Assembly (NCBI GenBank): GCA_002946415.1
Contig: NJPS01000011.1
Coordinates: 124,001-188,000, forward strand
Direction: 5' to 3'
Source of the DNA: Rutstroemia sp. NJR-2017a BVV2
Lineage: Eukaryota; Ascomycota; Leotiomycetes; Helotiales; Rutstroemiaceae
Length of the DNA: 64,000 nucleotides
Of the stretch, positions 1 to 12,420 are shown piece after piece; position 1 is the first letter of the stretch; every line of letters begins with the position of its first letter. Below the pieces are notes generated by a model, which was not told the origin of the DNA, ran no database searches, and saw only the letters and a program-made list of their open reading frames with translations. Position numbers and translations under genes: made by a program.

Positions 1-378
1 CAATTCTCCAACTACCGACGCATGCGCACGTGGCTGTACTCGCGGTCGAAATCCCCGGACACCAAATACGCGTCTAGTAAGCTCAAGAAATCCGAACGCA
101 ATGGCCATTCCTGGGAGGAATATACTCCGTATACGAACGCGCTGTGGATCCACTTCTTGCTGGAGTATCTGACGCGCAGTTATAAGGGCAGGGATAAGCG
201 CGTTTGGAATAGAGATGTGAAGGAGTTGCGGGAGTGGCTGGATCCGGATGAGGGGGGCATGGAGTCGGCGGGGGATGTTTTGCAGTATGCGTATGAGAGG
301 GAGTGGATTGGGCAGGAGGACTTGGATGAGGTTGGCTCGTCGATACTCCGGGATGAAGAGGGGGATGGGGATGTTTAG
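1..378 (+). CDS. haspin-like protein kinase, C-terminal part (5' end outside window)
   Basis: The open frame runs from base 1 (QFSNYRRMRTW...) to the TAG at 376-378, so only the last 125 residues are visible. Haspin kinases end with a segment that follows an 'F-x-x-YR-x-MR' motif and contains a W-x-x-(F/Y)-x-P-x-TN-x-LW-x-H-x-LL stretch; here this reads YRRMR, then WEEYTPYTNALWIHFLLEYL at about residues 35-54. Known family role: nuclear kinase that phosphorylates histone H3 Thr3 in mitosis. The catalytic core lies upstream of the window, so kinase integrity cannot be judged. The tail is acidic and its coding strand becomes very G-rich. It converges on the alpha-mannosidase gene with about 465 bp between stop codons. 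Haspin is inferred from this C-terminal signature only. Confidence 0.7.
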   Translation, partial: QFSNYRRMRTWLYSRSKSPDTKYASSKLKKSERNGHSWEEYTPYTNALWIHFLLEYLTRSYKGRDKRVWNRDVKELREWLDPDEGGMESAGDVLQYAYEREWIGQEDLDEVGSSILRDEEGDGDV

Positions 379-843
379 GTTGGTTAAAGAGGATCCATCT
401 ATGAGTCATGAGACAGGACTGCATTGGGGGGCGTTATGGTATTCCGTGGCTGGGTTTAGGATAATGGATGGCATTTAGGATATATGGATGGTGGCATGCA
501 TCACTGGCGGCGTTTTTACCGATCGGTGGGATTCTTTTGCATTAGTTCTTGGATTATAAGCCATACATATGTTTTATCTGATATATCCGTTCCCGCACCA
601 CAGATTGGAAGAAGCACTATCATATGGAAGGGATATTTATTCGTAGTCCACTATTAAGTATATTGGTCTCATCACCCATCATAAAGCCTCCTTATGGCAC
701 AATCCAAACAGTCAATTCTGTGGCCGTTCCGTTGCAAGAGGTATGTCAACATTCATCCTCGTATCATTCCCTACTCCCCAAATTCTCTCCAACCAAATAT
801 ACCGGCCGTTACAATCCGCCTCTATCCCCACCCCCCTCTACCT
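379..843. other. intergenic, between convergent 3' ends
   Basis: This stretch lies between the haspin-like stop and the mannosidase stop and should carry both 3' UTRs. I see no conserved gene. Open frames on the plus strand that run into the mannosidase gene are antisense shadows. Confidence 0.5.
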
Positions 844-2760
844 CTACCTGCCCGGCCTCCTCAACGGATGCGCCTCCGTATTCAACACCCACTCATCCAA
901 ACTCACCGTATCCCACTCCTCAAAACACAAGTAAAAATACTTCAACGTCTCCGCCAACCAAAAGCTCTCCATACTATCCAACTGCTGCACCTTCTCCCTC
1001 GGCACCGTAACATCCATCACCGCCGCCGCCGCAATACTCGTCTTCGTAATACCTTCGACCGCCTGAAACATCCTCCACGCCGCATCTGCGTACTTCCTGT
1101 TTCCCGTGATGCGATACATAATGAACACCGACTCGATAGCTTCGGGACGGAGGATGTATCTCCTGTCATCGATAGTAGCGAAGCCGGGCGGCAGCCGGCG
1201 ATCGTGCGCGATGGTTTCGACGCTTGTGGTTGTCTCCTCGGCGGAGATGTGCGGGCCATGCGGGTACGCGGCGTAGAGCGCATCGTACCATTTCTGTTTC
1301 GACCACGTACAATCACCATCTGGACAAGGAACCACAGTGAAGATTTCCGGGGCCACGCCATTGACATTGCTATCATAGGCCCAGATGCAACCGTTGGTGA
1401 GTTCTTCCGCGAGCTGCAGTTCCTCGGGACGATTGAATATCCTAGAGGCGATCCCAACCATGCCCCCGGTAAAACAGGTCAGATGTTGGCTGCGGGGAAT
1501 GAGCTCGGCGCGTTTATCTTCGGGTTTGCCGCGGATGCGGATGTCGCCTGAGACTTTCAAGTTTAGGTTTTTGGGATTGAGGAAGGAGAAGAACATTTTT
1601 TCTTTGGCTACGGCGATGAATTTTTCGTACATCTTCTGCGATTGCTCTAAGGCTCCGCCGAGGAGCATGTACTGTTTGGGGAGATACTCGTACGCTGAAT
1701 CAGACATTCCACCCATGGTGAACATAGTATCTTCATCGAATCGAAGTTGTTGGATGTCAATGCCCACAGGCCACATTCCTGGATACCGTGTAGAGTTTTG
1801 ACTTTTCTCATACTCATCGGTTATCCGTTGTACAGCATCATAGTATTTCGGGTTGCCCGTCAATTGACTGAGTCGAGTAAACTCCAGCGATAAAGAACCA
1901 GGTTCTGAGACCAGGGTCCTTCTAGGCGCCACCTGTGCCGCACCTTCGAGATATCTTCAGCAAGGTTAGCATGACCTGGAACCCCTCCCACAGCATTTGC
2001 GGGAGAGGATTACCGGGTACTGGTAATCCTCTCCCGCAAAACAAAAGTAAACTCACCTTTTCCAATCCCATCTGGATATCGGCATTCTGTTCGGGGTATC
2101 AAAACAACTCATCAATAGGTCTGCAACTTCCACTGCTTTCAGCAGCAATGCTGGATATTTCCCCCCACTGACATCATACGCCGCCAAAAAGCCTCCCATA
2201 TATCTAATGGTAGTTTCGAAAACATTGATGTCCCTTTGATCCGTGGTCGAAAAATCGATGTGCTCAACGGCTCGCACAGCAAGTTCAAAGTCTTCCTTCA
2301 ATCCCATAATCCACAAGGTATCCAAAGAATCCACCAGGGTCGCTGCCCAACCCCCAAAAGTGTCCCTCCATGCGCCAGATATCGGCGTAACCTCGTCCCT
2401 CAACCACGCATTCTTCTTGTAGCCTTCCCAGCTATGTACGAAGCTCTCCTTGACAGCCGCTAATCTCTTCAACCTCTCTTGCTTTTGTGCCGCATCTTCT
2501 TTCGGCGCTGCAGCTTGAATCTGCGGGATATTTTTCGATATTCCTGTCGGTAAAGGAATGTATGATGTAACTGGGTATCGTTCCGGTAGTTTCGACCAGT
2601 GTATACGACCATCTACCGGATGTGGCCTCGCTTTGAAGGGAATGTAATCTGTATAGCCTGTGTTCCAGATATTGCGCCGAGAATTGAAGTAGTGAAGACT
2701 AAAGATCATAAATGCAGCAGCCAGAATGACCACCCGCCATCGTCTAATAATTGGTGGCAT
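844..2760 (-). CDS. class I alpha-1,2-mannosidase (glycoside hydrolase family 47), type II membrane protein
   Basis: Two exons on the minus strand, 2057-2760 and 844-1954, give 604 residues. The intron (1955-2056) has donor GTGAGT and acceptor AAG after a GCTAAC branch site; joining restores the conserved run RWDWKR-YLEGAAQVAPRRTL. GH47 enzymes trim alpha-1,2-mannose from N-glycans in the ER/Golgi using Ca2+. Visible: a short N-terminal signal anchor (about residues 9-24), DTLWIMG, ETTIRYMGG, CFDTPNRMP, LEFTRLSQLTGNPKYY, the HLTCFTGGM segment, and the C-terminal Ca2+-binding Thr in NTEAHPLRRP (T594). Length and topology fit an intact enzyme. A Golgi versus ER assignment is not certain. The start is the first ATG before the anchor. 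The intron holds a perfect 19-bp inverted repeat, listed separately. Confidence 0.93.
1996..2040. repeat. perfect 19-bp inverted repeat inside the mannosidase intron
   Basis: Left arm 1996-2014 (TTTGCGGGAGAGGATTACC) and right arm 2022-2040 are exact reverse complements around a 7-nt loop (2015-2021). It fills almost half of the 102-nt intron and lies between the donor and the branch site on the transcribed strand. Confidence 0.95.
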
Positions 2761-3797
2761 GATTGCAGGACCGAATTGCGCTGCAGATGAATAGTTAAAA
2801 GAAGAAAGAATGGAGAAATAAGGAAAGAAAGAGCGGGGATTGATTATCTGTCAAGTCGAAGCATTGCTCGAGTGACGGAGTCCACAGCTACAACTGCAAT
2901 TGCAGCTTTGTCCCTCATCTGATCTTACGCTTCGGCAGTCGAAAACCAAGCAATGGATCGTTCGAAAGACTCATGCGCGCCTTGAATGGGAAGGAGACAG
3001 GCAGCAGAAAGAGCAAAAGAGAAAAAGGAAAGGAGGTCATCCAAATGAATATTGGATTTGGAGTCGGCCTGACTGGAGGAATGTGAGAGCCATCCCGTAT
3101 GATTGTCTTGGCCTGGAGCTCGAACCCAGCTGCAAGGGATCTGCCACTACTGTAAGTCTTGGCTTCACTCGAACTATTCTAGTTTCCCACGGGGTTGAGC
3201 GTAGCTTAAAAGAAGCATAAATGTTTTCTTGATTACTCGAGTACGGTAAGTTGTTTCGAGGATCTCCCGCATTGCTGTTTCTAAAAATATAAAAATGTAT
3301 TTTTCATGCGAGATACTCCGTATGTGGAGGGTCGCGGAGAGCGCAACTTGGCGTCCTCTCTTTCATGAACTACAGCTCCGGCATTGGGATATGGGTCTAA
3401 TGATGGCATAAATCTTGCAGTCCCACCGTAAATTTATATATTGAGCAAGCCCCTGAAGATCATCTGACATAATTCATTGGCAAGAGCTCAAACACATACT
3501 TCGTATCCAATCCATTTCCAATATCAGTTCCGCTGAGGCTGAAAGGTGGCTGAATCCTTATATGGCACTGCAACCTTTTGATCATATTTGCACACTGAGA
3601 GAATGTATCAAGGAATGAAGTCTGGAGGTATTCATCGATCTGCAAGGCCACTAACACGGTAATAGATGCCTCATCTACACATTTGATCAACCAGTTACGC
3701 TATTATCGAGACTGATTGTCCAAAAACCCTCTCACGTGAATCACAACGCTCCTCCTGCACCGGTAAACACACGCGTGAAATAAAACCATGTCCCAAT
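2761..3797. other. intergenic: mannosidase promoter and calmodulin 3' flank
   Basis: No gene recognised. 2761-3200 is purine-rich and should hold the mannosidase promoter (the gene reads leftward from 2760). Short open frames at 2900-3220 and 3460-3690 show no conserved features. Confidence 0.4.
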
Positions 3798-4802
<1,005 letters not shown>

Positions 4803-5233
4803 TTTGTAAATTTAAAATCAAATAAAGGAAGATAGTGTTATAGGCGGCTTTGGGCTCTTGAAGAAAGCTGTCGCAAACAAAAGTTTTAGGAAAGTTCGTG
4901 GAGGAAGGTAGACAATCTGTTCTGTGCTGTGATTGCGATTCTGTTGATTCTATGGACACCAACCAACCAACTGCTTGAGGTGTTTTGATTCGGTGAGCCA
5001 GTCTGACTACGCTAGCTCCATGTACGGCGGTCCTCTCCGCGCGCATAACGCAAGTTTGCAATTCCTCAGGCGAAAGCGAGCCGCGAAGCTGCGGAGAGCT
5101 TGGAAACATGTGAATCGGACAACATGCGACTATTAACAACGAAATCTGACATAATTTCCAATGAACCAATTCTCCTGATGAGATTCACGCAGTATTCCAT
5201 CTTCAAAGATTGAAAGATTCATTTGAAAACGCC
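4803..5233. promoter_or_regulatory. shared divergent promoter region, calmodulin / Tlg2-like SNARE
   Basis: About 430 bp separate the two start codons, so both core promoters and 5' UTRs must lie here. An open frame crossing it on the minus strand (4774-5169) has no conserved content. No individual element is assigned. Confidence 0.5.
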
Positions 5234-6385
5234 ATGTGGCGTGATCGCACGAATCTGTATGTTCAATGGTTGAACTGCGCACCACAAACTTGAAACTGAC
5301 ACCTATCTACCTAGCTATATCTCCTATCGACAGTCATATACACACCACCCCGCAAAGAAATCAAAATATTCAGTTACCTCCGGAAATGGATACTCAGATG
5401 GCGGTAGGGCATCCGAAGAGCGCCGGGGACTTATGTCTCCTGGCGCATTCGAAGACGATGGAGATGCGGTCATAGAAATGGATCTTCTGCCGCCAAGATG
5501 GGCAGATATCAGCGATGAAGTTACGGAGTACCTTACGGACATTGCGAACAAGAGCCAGAAGCTAGAGAAACTGCATCAGAAGCATGTGCTACCTGGATTT
5601 GATGATGAGGACGTCAAGAAGAGGGAAGAAAGGGAGATTGAGCTGTTGACACAACAAATCACCAAGGGATTTCATGATTGTCAAAAAGCAATAAATAGAA
5701 TCGAGCAGATGGTTCGCGAATCCAGAAATCAGGGAGGGATAAGTAAAGGAGAAGAGACGATGGCAAAGAATATCCAGATATCACTGGCCGGCAGGGTGCA
5801 AGAGGCCAGCGCTGGGTTTAGGAAGAAGCAGAGTTCTTACCTAAAAAGTATATCTTCTGCTTCACTTGTGCTGAAATTATGCTAATGATTATAGAACTGC
5901 GTGGTTTGGGAGGCATGAATGGCCCTATAGATCGAGCCTCAACCCCTCAATTCAACAATTATACCGACCCCTCCCTGATGGAATCTGACGCCGACAAATC
6001 CTACTCTCAGTCAACCCTTCAACAAACCTCACAAAAACAACTTACGTCCAACGACGCAGCCATAATGCAACGCGAACGAGAGATCACCGACATCGCGCAA
6101 GGCATCATAGAACTTGCCGATATATTCAAAGAACTCCAAACCATGATTATCGATCAAGGAACTATGCTCGATCGGATAGACTACAATGTGGAGAGAATGG
6201 CAGTGGATGTGAAAGCAGCGGATACAGAGCTGAAGGTAGCCAGTGGATACCAACAACGTGGGACGAAGAGAAGGGTTATCTTACTGCTGATCCTACTCGT
6301 TGTAGGGATGTTTATTTTATTATTGGTAAAGCCGAAGAAGCATAGAGGGGAAGTAGATGAAACTGTACCACCACCACCACCTTAA
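5234..6385 (+). CDS. Qa-SNARE of the Tlg2 / syntaxin-16 family
   Basis: Three exons, 5234-5256, 5315-5847 and 5895-6385, give 348 residues. The start is fixed by the family's N-terminal motif: MWRDRTNLY-ISYRQSY spans intron 1 (donor GTATGT, acceptor CTAG). Intron 2 is 47 nt. Visible: the N-terminal peptide that in this family binds the Sec1/Munc18 protein Vps45, a helical Habc region (about 50-190), a SNARE motif (MQREREITDIAQGIIELADIF...QGTMLDRIDYNVE, about 240-300) with the central Gln typical of Qa-SNAREs, and a C-terminal membrane anchor (RRVILLLILLVVGMFILLL) followed by a short polar tail ending in prolines. Known role: fusion at the trans-Golgi network and endosomes. Confidence 0.92.
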
Positions 6386-7197
6386 TGAGATCATTTCTTT
6401 ACACGATTGATCATCATCAATCATAATATCAAGACTCATCCAAGATATCTCATGGAAATCTAGCCATTGTTATTCATTGCACAGAAGAGATGCTGCTCAG
6501 ATCTACAGCCGCGACGTGGCTATGCACCTGAGTGAGCGCCGATCATTGCTCTCGTGTCTCTCTGGCCATCCACTGCGATATCTTATCGAACAGAAAGTGC
6601 TCCACTAACTGGGGCATCTAGATCAATAAAATAACCGTCTCATTCGGTCGATCACTTTACTACGAAATATTCACTACCGCGTAGAACTCAATATAGAACC
6701 TTTTCACTGCTCCTCACTGAACCATAGGTACTTATATAAGGTCGCTCTGCGCATGAATCTAGAAGGTCATCACTTGGGCCAATATTTTGAAGACGAGTAT
6801 TGAAGGTTTGGCATCAACCATCCAACTGGTTACGCTGGACCGTTTTCCCGGAGCATAATTAGCTGGTGCTATATGCGGCAAGGGAAATGGTTTCCCTAAA
6901 GCGAAGATGACAACGCTGTATGGTGAATCGGCAGTGCTGAGAGTGTTTGACAACAGTTGACAATCCACTTAACGGCGAAGATTCCCAGTAAGAAACTGGG
7001 TCCCTCATATTACATGTCTCGTTCGTCTGGCATCACAATTGGTCGTAGAATGGTCAGGTGACACATCGCCATGTCCTGTTTGGTGGTCCGCAGTCTATGA
7101 TGATTCTGTCAGCTACAAAATTCTCCGAAACAAAGCATCATCCAAATAATAGTGTTATGAATGCCCTCTGTTATGGTATGTCACAAATCCAATATCC
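6386..7197. other. intergenic
   Basis: No gene seen. The stretch lies between the Tlg2-like stop and the 3' end of the dehydrogenase pseudogene; short frames on both strands lack recognisable features. Confidence 0.4.
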
Positions 7198-8234
7198 TCA
7201 AATGGATACGACCAGCTTCTTAGCGCTGACCCCTTTAGCTAGCATATCAACGGCTTTCTGCACATCCTCCAGTCCTTTCCCGACAACCTCCGACTGCGGC
7301 ATATACTTGATTATCCGTGTTTCCATCGCTTGATTAAGCCAACCCCAGATAGTCTTCCCCATACCACTGTTTGAGAAATCAGTAGCATAATTCGTAACGA
7401 CCTGAACTCCGTCTTTCCCTTTTGCTTCCGCACCTGGGATAACCGATGCTATCACCTTCTCGCCACCACTTCTATCCAGTATCTCACAAAGAGCCTCTAG
7501 AGCAGTATCGTCATTGATGACATGCAGAGCGCCAGCAACGTCTTTGCCTCTCAGATAGTCAACTATTCTATCAACGAGGATGGGATCCTTTTGGTCAAAG
7601 AACACTGTCGTTCCTAATGTTTTAACCATTTCATGATTTCTCTCGCTCGCCACAGCCACAACATCATACCCCGCCTGAACGGCCAACTGGACGCCGCAAG
7701 ATTCAACACTGCTGCTTCCACCCCAGACCAAGAGCGCCTTTCCTTGTTTTCCTTTATGGCCAGCAATTGATGGCGCTTCGAGTCCCAGCGTCTGCTCCAT
7801 AAACAAACAACTAGCAGCTGTATTGATTCCCAAAGGTAACACCACCGCATCCTCATACGCCACACCCTCCGGTATCTTCGCAACAGTGGGCGTTTTCAAA
7901 ACGACATATTCCTAGAACGCCGAGTAGCAATAAGCTCCATTCTTTCTTGCCAAACAATTTGCCAGGCCAATGACGCGGTCGCCGATGCTGTAGATGCTAG
8001 CAAGTGATGGTCGACTTCCACAACCTCGCGGGCAACGTCGCAACCGAGGATTGCTGGATAATCTTCGATCAGGACTCCGAGTTTGTGGACCACCCAGTCT
8101 GCGGGATTGATTGCAATTGCTTTGGTTTTGATGACGAGTTCGTTGGTGGAGGGGGAGGTGTATGGGGCGGAGTCAACGATGTTGATGGAGGATTGCTTGG
8201 ATATCAGCCATGACGCGCGATTAGTGGGAGTCAT
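7198..8234 (-). pseudogene. disrupted zinc-type alcohol dehydrogenase / enoyl reductase (MDR superfamily)
   Basis: Read leftward from the ATG at 8232-8234. The first part (to about 8010) encodes a GroES-like start with INPADWVVHKLG and the conserved LGCDVAREVVEV. Homology then jumps frame near 7995-8010: the next frame reads YSIGDRVIGLANCLARKNGAY and stops at TAG 7912-7914, where a Gln is normally found before EYVVLKTP. The rest (to 7198) is open and holds the Rossmann part, including VWGGSSSVESCGVQLAVQAGYDVVAVAS, and ends KLVVSI. So there are two lesions, a frameshift and a nonsense codon. Splicing from a GTTGTG donor to the TTCTAG acceptor would bypass both, but would delete the conserved GDRV segment; I therefore prefer pseudogene. 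Intact relatives are NADPH-dependent reductases of uncertain substrate. Confidence 0.75.
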
Positions 8235-10227
8235 CCTTGATTCTAAGTGTGCAAACGGTGCGGCAAGAGCCTCCCAAGTGACTGATTGTTGGTATTGGTA
8301 ATAGTGCGAATTCTTCTGGCTTGTTACCGAGCCTATCTAGACCAGCAAGCCTTATACTGTTTGCCATGCGCGGACATAACCTAAATCCGATTCAAACCGA
8401 TAGCACTGTTGTTACCGGAATTCCAGGGGAAATATGCAGTAGATATTCCTTGGTAGCAAAGGACGCCAGGAACGATCATTGCGAACTATCGAAGTAGACA
8501 TGGAGACGTTGTCTTGTCTAAAGCCCCTGACATTGATCGGCCGAAGCTCCTTCGATTCATTGACAGCAGGCTATCCCAAAGGTCGAAGAGAATATCCCCT
8601 AACTGAACTGAGATTAGGGTCGTATTAGATACGACCGAGGGAAAAGATCGGCAGTAGAAGTGACCCCGAGTGGAATTGCAAGTCGTAATGTACTCACCAT
8701 GACCTGCATCTATTTCGTCGACACGCGAACATGAAATAAAACCCTACGTGTTCAACCATCTACTTTACCGACGCTGGGCTACTATCACACCGCTTCCTGG
8801 GTCTAGAAGTGGTGATTTCTCTGGAGTGGTAGACAACCTGCGCTCTCGGTCTCAATTGGTGCTTCGAAGTGGTTGGAAACGTCTGCACATGTCTCGTCGG
8901 GATGTAGGAGATGGTGGAGGAATGGGTTTCAAATAGTCTTGAAAGCTCAGCAGACCGTGCCATGATAATTACGTCAAGCCGGCTGCATATTTCTCTTCTT
9001 GTGAAGTTATTGCCCTCTGTCGATTGTCGGGCGCAGTCGGTGGGGCTGGTATAGCTGCTTCCAAGATTGTGAGTGAGAGTTGGGCAAGATAAAGGTGCAC
9101 GACGTGTCGCTAGGTGTCTTCTCGTCTTCTGATACAATTTCATGCTCTCAACCATTCGAAAATTCATTTGATACTTCCCAGATCAAGCTCTACTTTAATT
9201 CGACAAGGAAGTGTTTATCAAAGCCATCGATCGAAGCAGTCTACCATATTTCCGCGTAACCGCTTTATTTCCGGACCTGAGTGGAGATACTTTCAGGAGA
9301 CGAATACTAGGCATGAGAGTAATGTGGTAATGCGGCTGCACTTTTCTAAAACTTCCTTGACTAGCCTGCTGCCAAGATCCCAGTGGCGTGATCTTATGTC
9401 GACGCCAAGGTTGATTATGGAGGCAGGAAGTATACCGACGATAGGTGATATCGACATGTGGTTATACAAGTCTTTCTGCCACCAGGCCAGAATATCGCTA
9501 TGATGGGAATAAGTGTGAGACAACCAGAAGGTGCGAGAGCTAGCTAATCGATGGAGCTAGCCAAGCTGATCCAGCTGTACTCCTACACTGCTGACTCACT
9601 ACCGGCATGTTGAATCACTGTCCAAGAGGTGCCCAACATATACAGAACTGTCCATCTGCTGAGTGGAAACTGTTTGTGTAAGATATTGATAAAAGTACGC
9701 CAACATCATCGCTATCTGCCCCTGAGATATGCATCCATACCCAGAGGTCAAAGCCCGACCAGTAGGCTGGTCCACATAGGACTATTGAAGTATTTTCTGT
9801 TCGTATATGCCATCATATCGTACCATCCGAGATTGAGTATGCATTAATGTTAGGAACTGTGAGAGATTCCAACTTAGACGTTTGCATGTGCGAGTGAACT
9901 AACTCGCATTTCCGTCGATCCTGCCCAGATTGGGTTGTGTCATCTGCAATCAACCGAAAAAAGAAAAAAGAATCTTCAGAGAATCACAACTCAAATACTC
10001 TTTTGGATATCCATATGTCAGGATGGAAATTTGTTACGAGATTTGTCTCCTTATATAGTGGTACGCAGTACAGAAGGTCACACCAAAACGTGGGGTCGTG
10101 TTGTGTTCCCCGCTCGATGACGAAGCAGAGTGACTATAAACTCTTCCTGTCTTCCTCAGGTAATTCAAACTGACAACATTGGCAGGCTTTCTGCAGACTT
10201 ATAAGACCTCTGTACCTCGACTAAAAA
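8235..10227. other. intergenic, no supported gene
   Basis: About 2 kb with only short overlapping frames and no recognisable domain. A small palindrome lies at 8618-8636 (GGTCGTAT, 3-nt loop, ATACGACC). The octamer GAGCTAGC occurs twice near 9540-9560. The right end holds the RidA promoter. Confidence 0.4.
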
Positions 10228-10821
10228 ATGTCGCACCTCCAGTATTACGCTTATCCCGGTGTCGGAGAGGCGAATCGAGAGAAATACCGCTACAGCCAAG
10301 CGGTCCGCGTTGGCGATCGAATTGAATGCGCCGGCCAAGGTGATTGCTCTCCCCCATACCATATTTCCATGGTACCTTGATGCCGGATAGTCATTATATT
10401 CAAACCTCGCCGATCTGCTGAGTCTCCTATACTCCGCGATTTGACCTTACGCGTGTGAAAGCTCCTTATCCTCGTATCAACTGACTCCGTTCCAGGTGGT
10501 TGGGATTCCCAAAGCGGCGCCATAAACACCGAAATCAATGCACAAATTGAACAAGCCTTTGCAAATGTCGACCGTGCACTCAAAGATGCCGGCGGAAAAG
10601 GCTGGTCGCAAGTCTTCCGCGTGAACTCATATCACGTGCCCCTGAACGACGAAGCTCTTACAGCAATGGTCAGAGGTTTTGAGAAATGGATGCCAGATCA
10701 TAAGCCAATCTGGACTTGTGTCGGTGTGACAAGGCTTGGTATGGATGATATGAGGGTGGAGATTGAAGTTTCAGCACATGACGAGGAGGGCGCGAAAGCT
10801 GCAAACGAGGGTGGCAACTGA
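10228..10821 (+). CDS. RidA/YjgF/YER057c/UK114-family protein
   Basis: Two exons, 10228-10339 and 10496-10821, give 145 residues. The 156-nt intron has donor GTGATT and acceptor CCAG and splits a glycine codon, restoring ECAGQGGWDSQSG. Visible family features: an N-terminal strand with YSQAVRVGDRIECAGQ, the helix INAQIEQAFANVDRALKDAGG, and the RVNSYHVP segment whose Arg corresponds to the conserved active-site arginine of the family. Many members are enamine/imine deaminases that remove reactive intermediates; some fungal members have other roles, so the substrate is open. The tail (HDEEGAKAANEGGN) is a little longer than usual. It converges on the PEP-mutase-like gene with about 280 bp between. 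Confidence 0.88.
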
Positions 10822-11101
10822 TGAGGATAGACACCCCTTGAAGCTCTACGATGGATGTTTCCATGTAAATTAGGTAACAGTTCAATGGAGACAGTCCAGT
10901 TTTCAGTTTCGGTACTTTTGACTCACTAATCATTAACCTAGCTACAAAAGATTGGTACTTCAGCCTAATGCTTGTTGAACAATATATACAAGCTATCCAT
11001 CTGATTTAACTTCAATTTGGAAGAATGAAACAATGAAAGAGAAAATGACTGGCCGATACGACCTGGGTATGAAGAAATCAAGATCGCACATTTTCCACCT
11101 C

Positions 11102-12420
11102 TTAAACACCAGTAGCAAATGAAGCCCCTCCGGCTTCAATATCTATCTTCATGGAGTGCTTGAGTCCACACACCTCGAAAAGCTTCACAGGTGTGATATC
11201 CTTCGGTGTACCCACGATACCCTTGTGCTTCAACAGCATCAAAGTATCTCTGATGGCTGTATACGCTGGTGCAAGTGTTGCGAAAGAGAAGATCATGATA
11301 CGGAAACCCATTGCGCGAGCCTCCTCGACACTGATTGTTGGACTGGCACCGTTCTCAACGGAATTGTATAGAAGGGGCCAAGGAGCGAGGTCTTTGACTG
11401 CTTGAGCCGCTTGTTCCTTGGACTTGAACCCTTCTAGAAGACCGACATCAGCACCGATATCCCGAGCTGCCTTCAGACGCTCGATGCAAGCGTCGTATCC
11501 AAGACTTTGTAGAGCGTCAGTGCGGGCGATGAGGACGAAATCTGACTTGAGGCGACAGCGAGCCTCGTGTGCTGCGCGGATACGTTGGAGGTACTCGTCG
11601 ATTGGAACAACCTTCTTTCCGGCAAGATGGCCACATCGCTTCATCAGAACTTGATCTTCGAGATGAGCCCCAGCTACTCCAGATCTAATATATTGTTCAA
11701 CGGTACGAGCACTGTATGAAGATTGTGTATTAGTTTTCATGTCCATTTATCTTGAGGAATGTATACTTACGCCATGATAGGACCTCCGTATCCAGTATCC
11801 ATATCAGCAATCAAAGGAGGACCATAAGGATCAAGGTTAGCGATCATGTCGGCATTTTCTCTCATTTCGTATAGTTGAGCAATGGCCAGATCTGGCTGAC
11901 CAAGACGTGATGCTGTGGTACCTGCACCTGTCTATTTGTTACACAAGGTCAGCTGATGCTCATTCCTCTTTCCTCAACGACATTAATGATTGAGGCTCAC
12001 CATATACATGGCTGAGAAGCCAACCTCCAAGGCAGTACGTGCAGATAATCCATCGTACACACCAGGGCACACGATCAACTCGTTGGTCTCAAAGATCATC
12101 TTGCGAAGCTTGGTAGCCCCTGACATAGGCATGTCAACAGTGGAGGCTACATGACTCAATGTGAGGAAACGAGGCTCATCTTGAGTCTTCATTGTTGGTG
12201 TCTTGACTTCTGGAATTTCTGGGGTATCTTCGTGTTGCAAGCCTTCGATAGCAGTCTGGGCAAGGAACTCTACCTGATCCACAGGTGTTCTGGGCTCTGA
12301 TGAGTTGGAGTCGGAGGAGAAGGATTCATCTTTGTCGATGTGAGTGACAATGGATGGCTCTTTGCCGACGACGAATGGAGCTTGCTCAGCGTCGCCATTG
12401 AAGATGATTTGGGGATCCAT
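11102..12420 (-). CDS. isocitrate lyase/PEP mutase superfamily enzyme (oxaloacetate hydrolase / dimethylmalate lyase-like)
   Basis: Three exons on the minus strand, 12001-12420, 11771-11931 and 11102-11711, give 396 residues; the introns are 69 and 59 nt with good signals. The catalytic core starts near residue 104. Visible: CPGVYDGLSAR, TGAGTTASRLG (141-151), the Mg2+-binding ADMDTGYGG (182-190), the catalytic loop KRCGHLAGK (218-226), IARTDALQ, and VENGASPTIS with Ser317. In studied fungi an active-site serine near this position has been linked to oxaloacetate hydrolase (oxalate formation), whereas methylisocitrate lyases carry Thr; I recall this only in outline, so the activity is not assigned. 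The roughly 100-residue N-terminal extension is acidic, Ser/Thr-rich and low in complexity, unlike typical members. It could instead be a 2,3-dimethylmalate or carboxyphosphonate-type lyase. Confidence 0.88.

Noticed and set aside
694..1551. Long plus-strand open frame (285 codons) antisense to the mannosidase
   Set aside because: It is an antisense shadow; the minus strand carries the clear GH47 domain.
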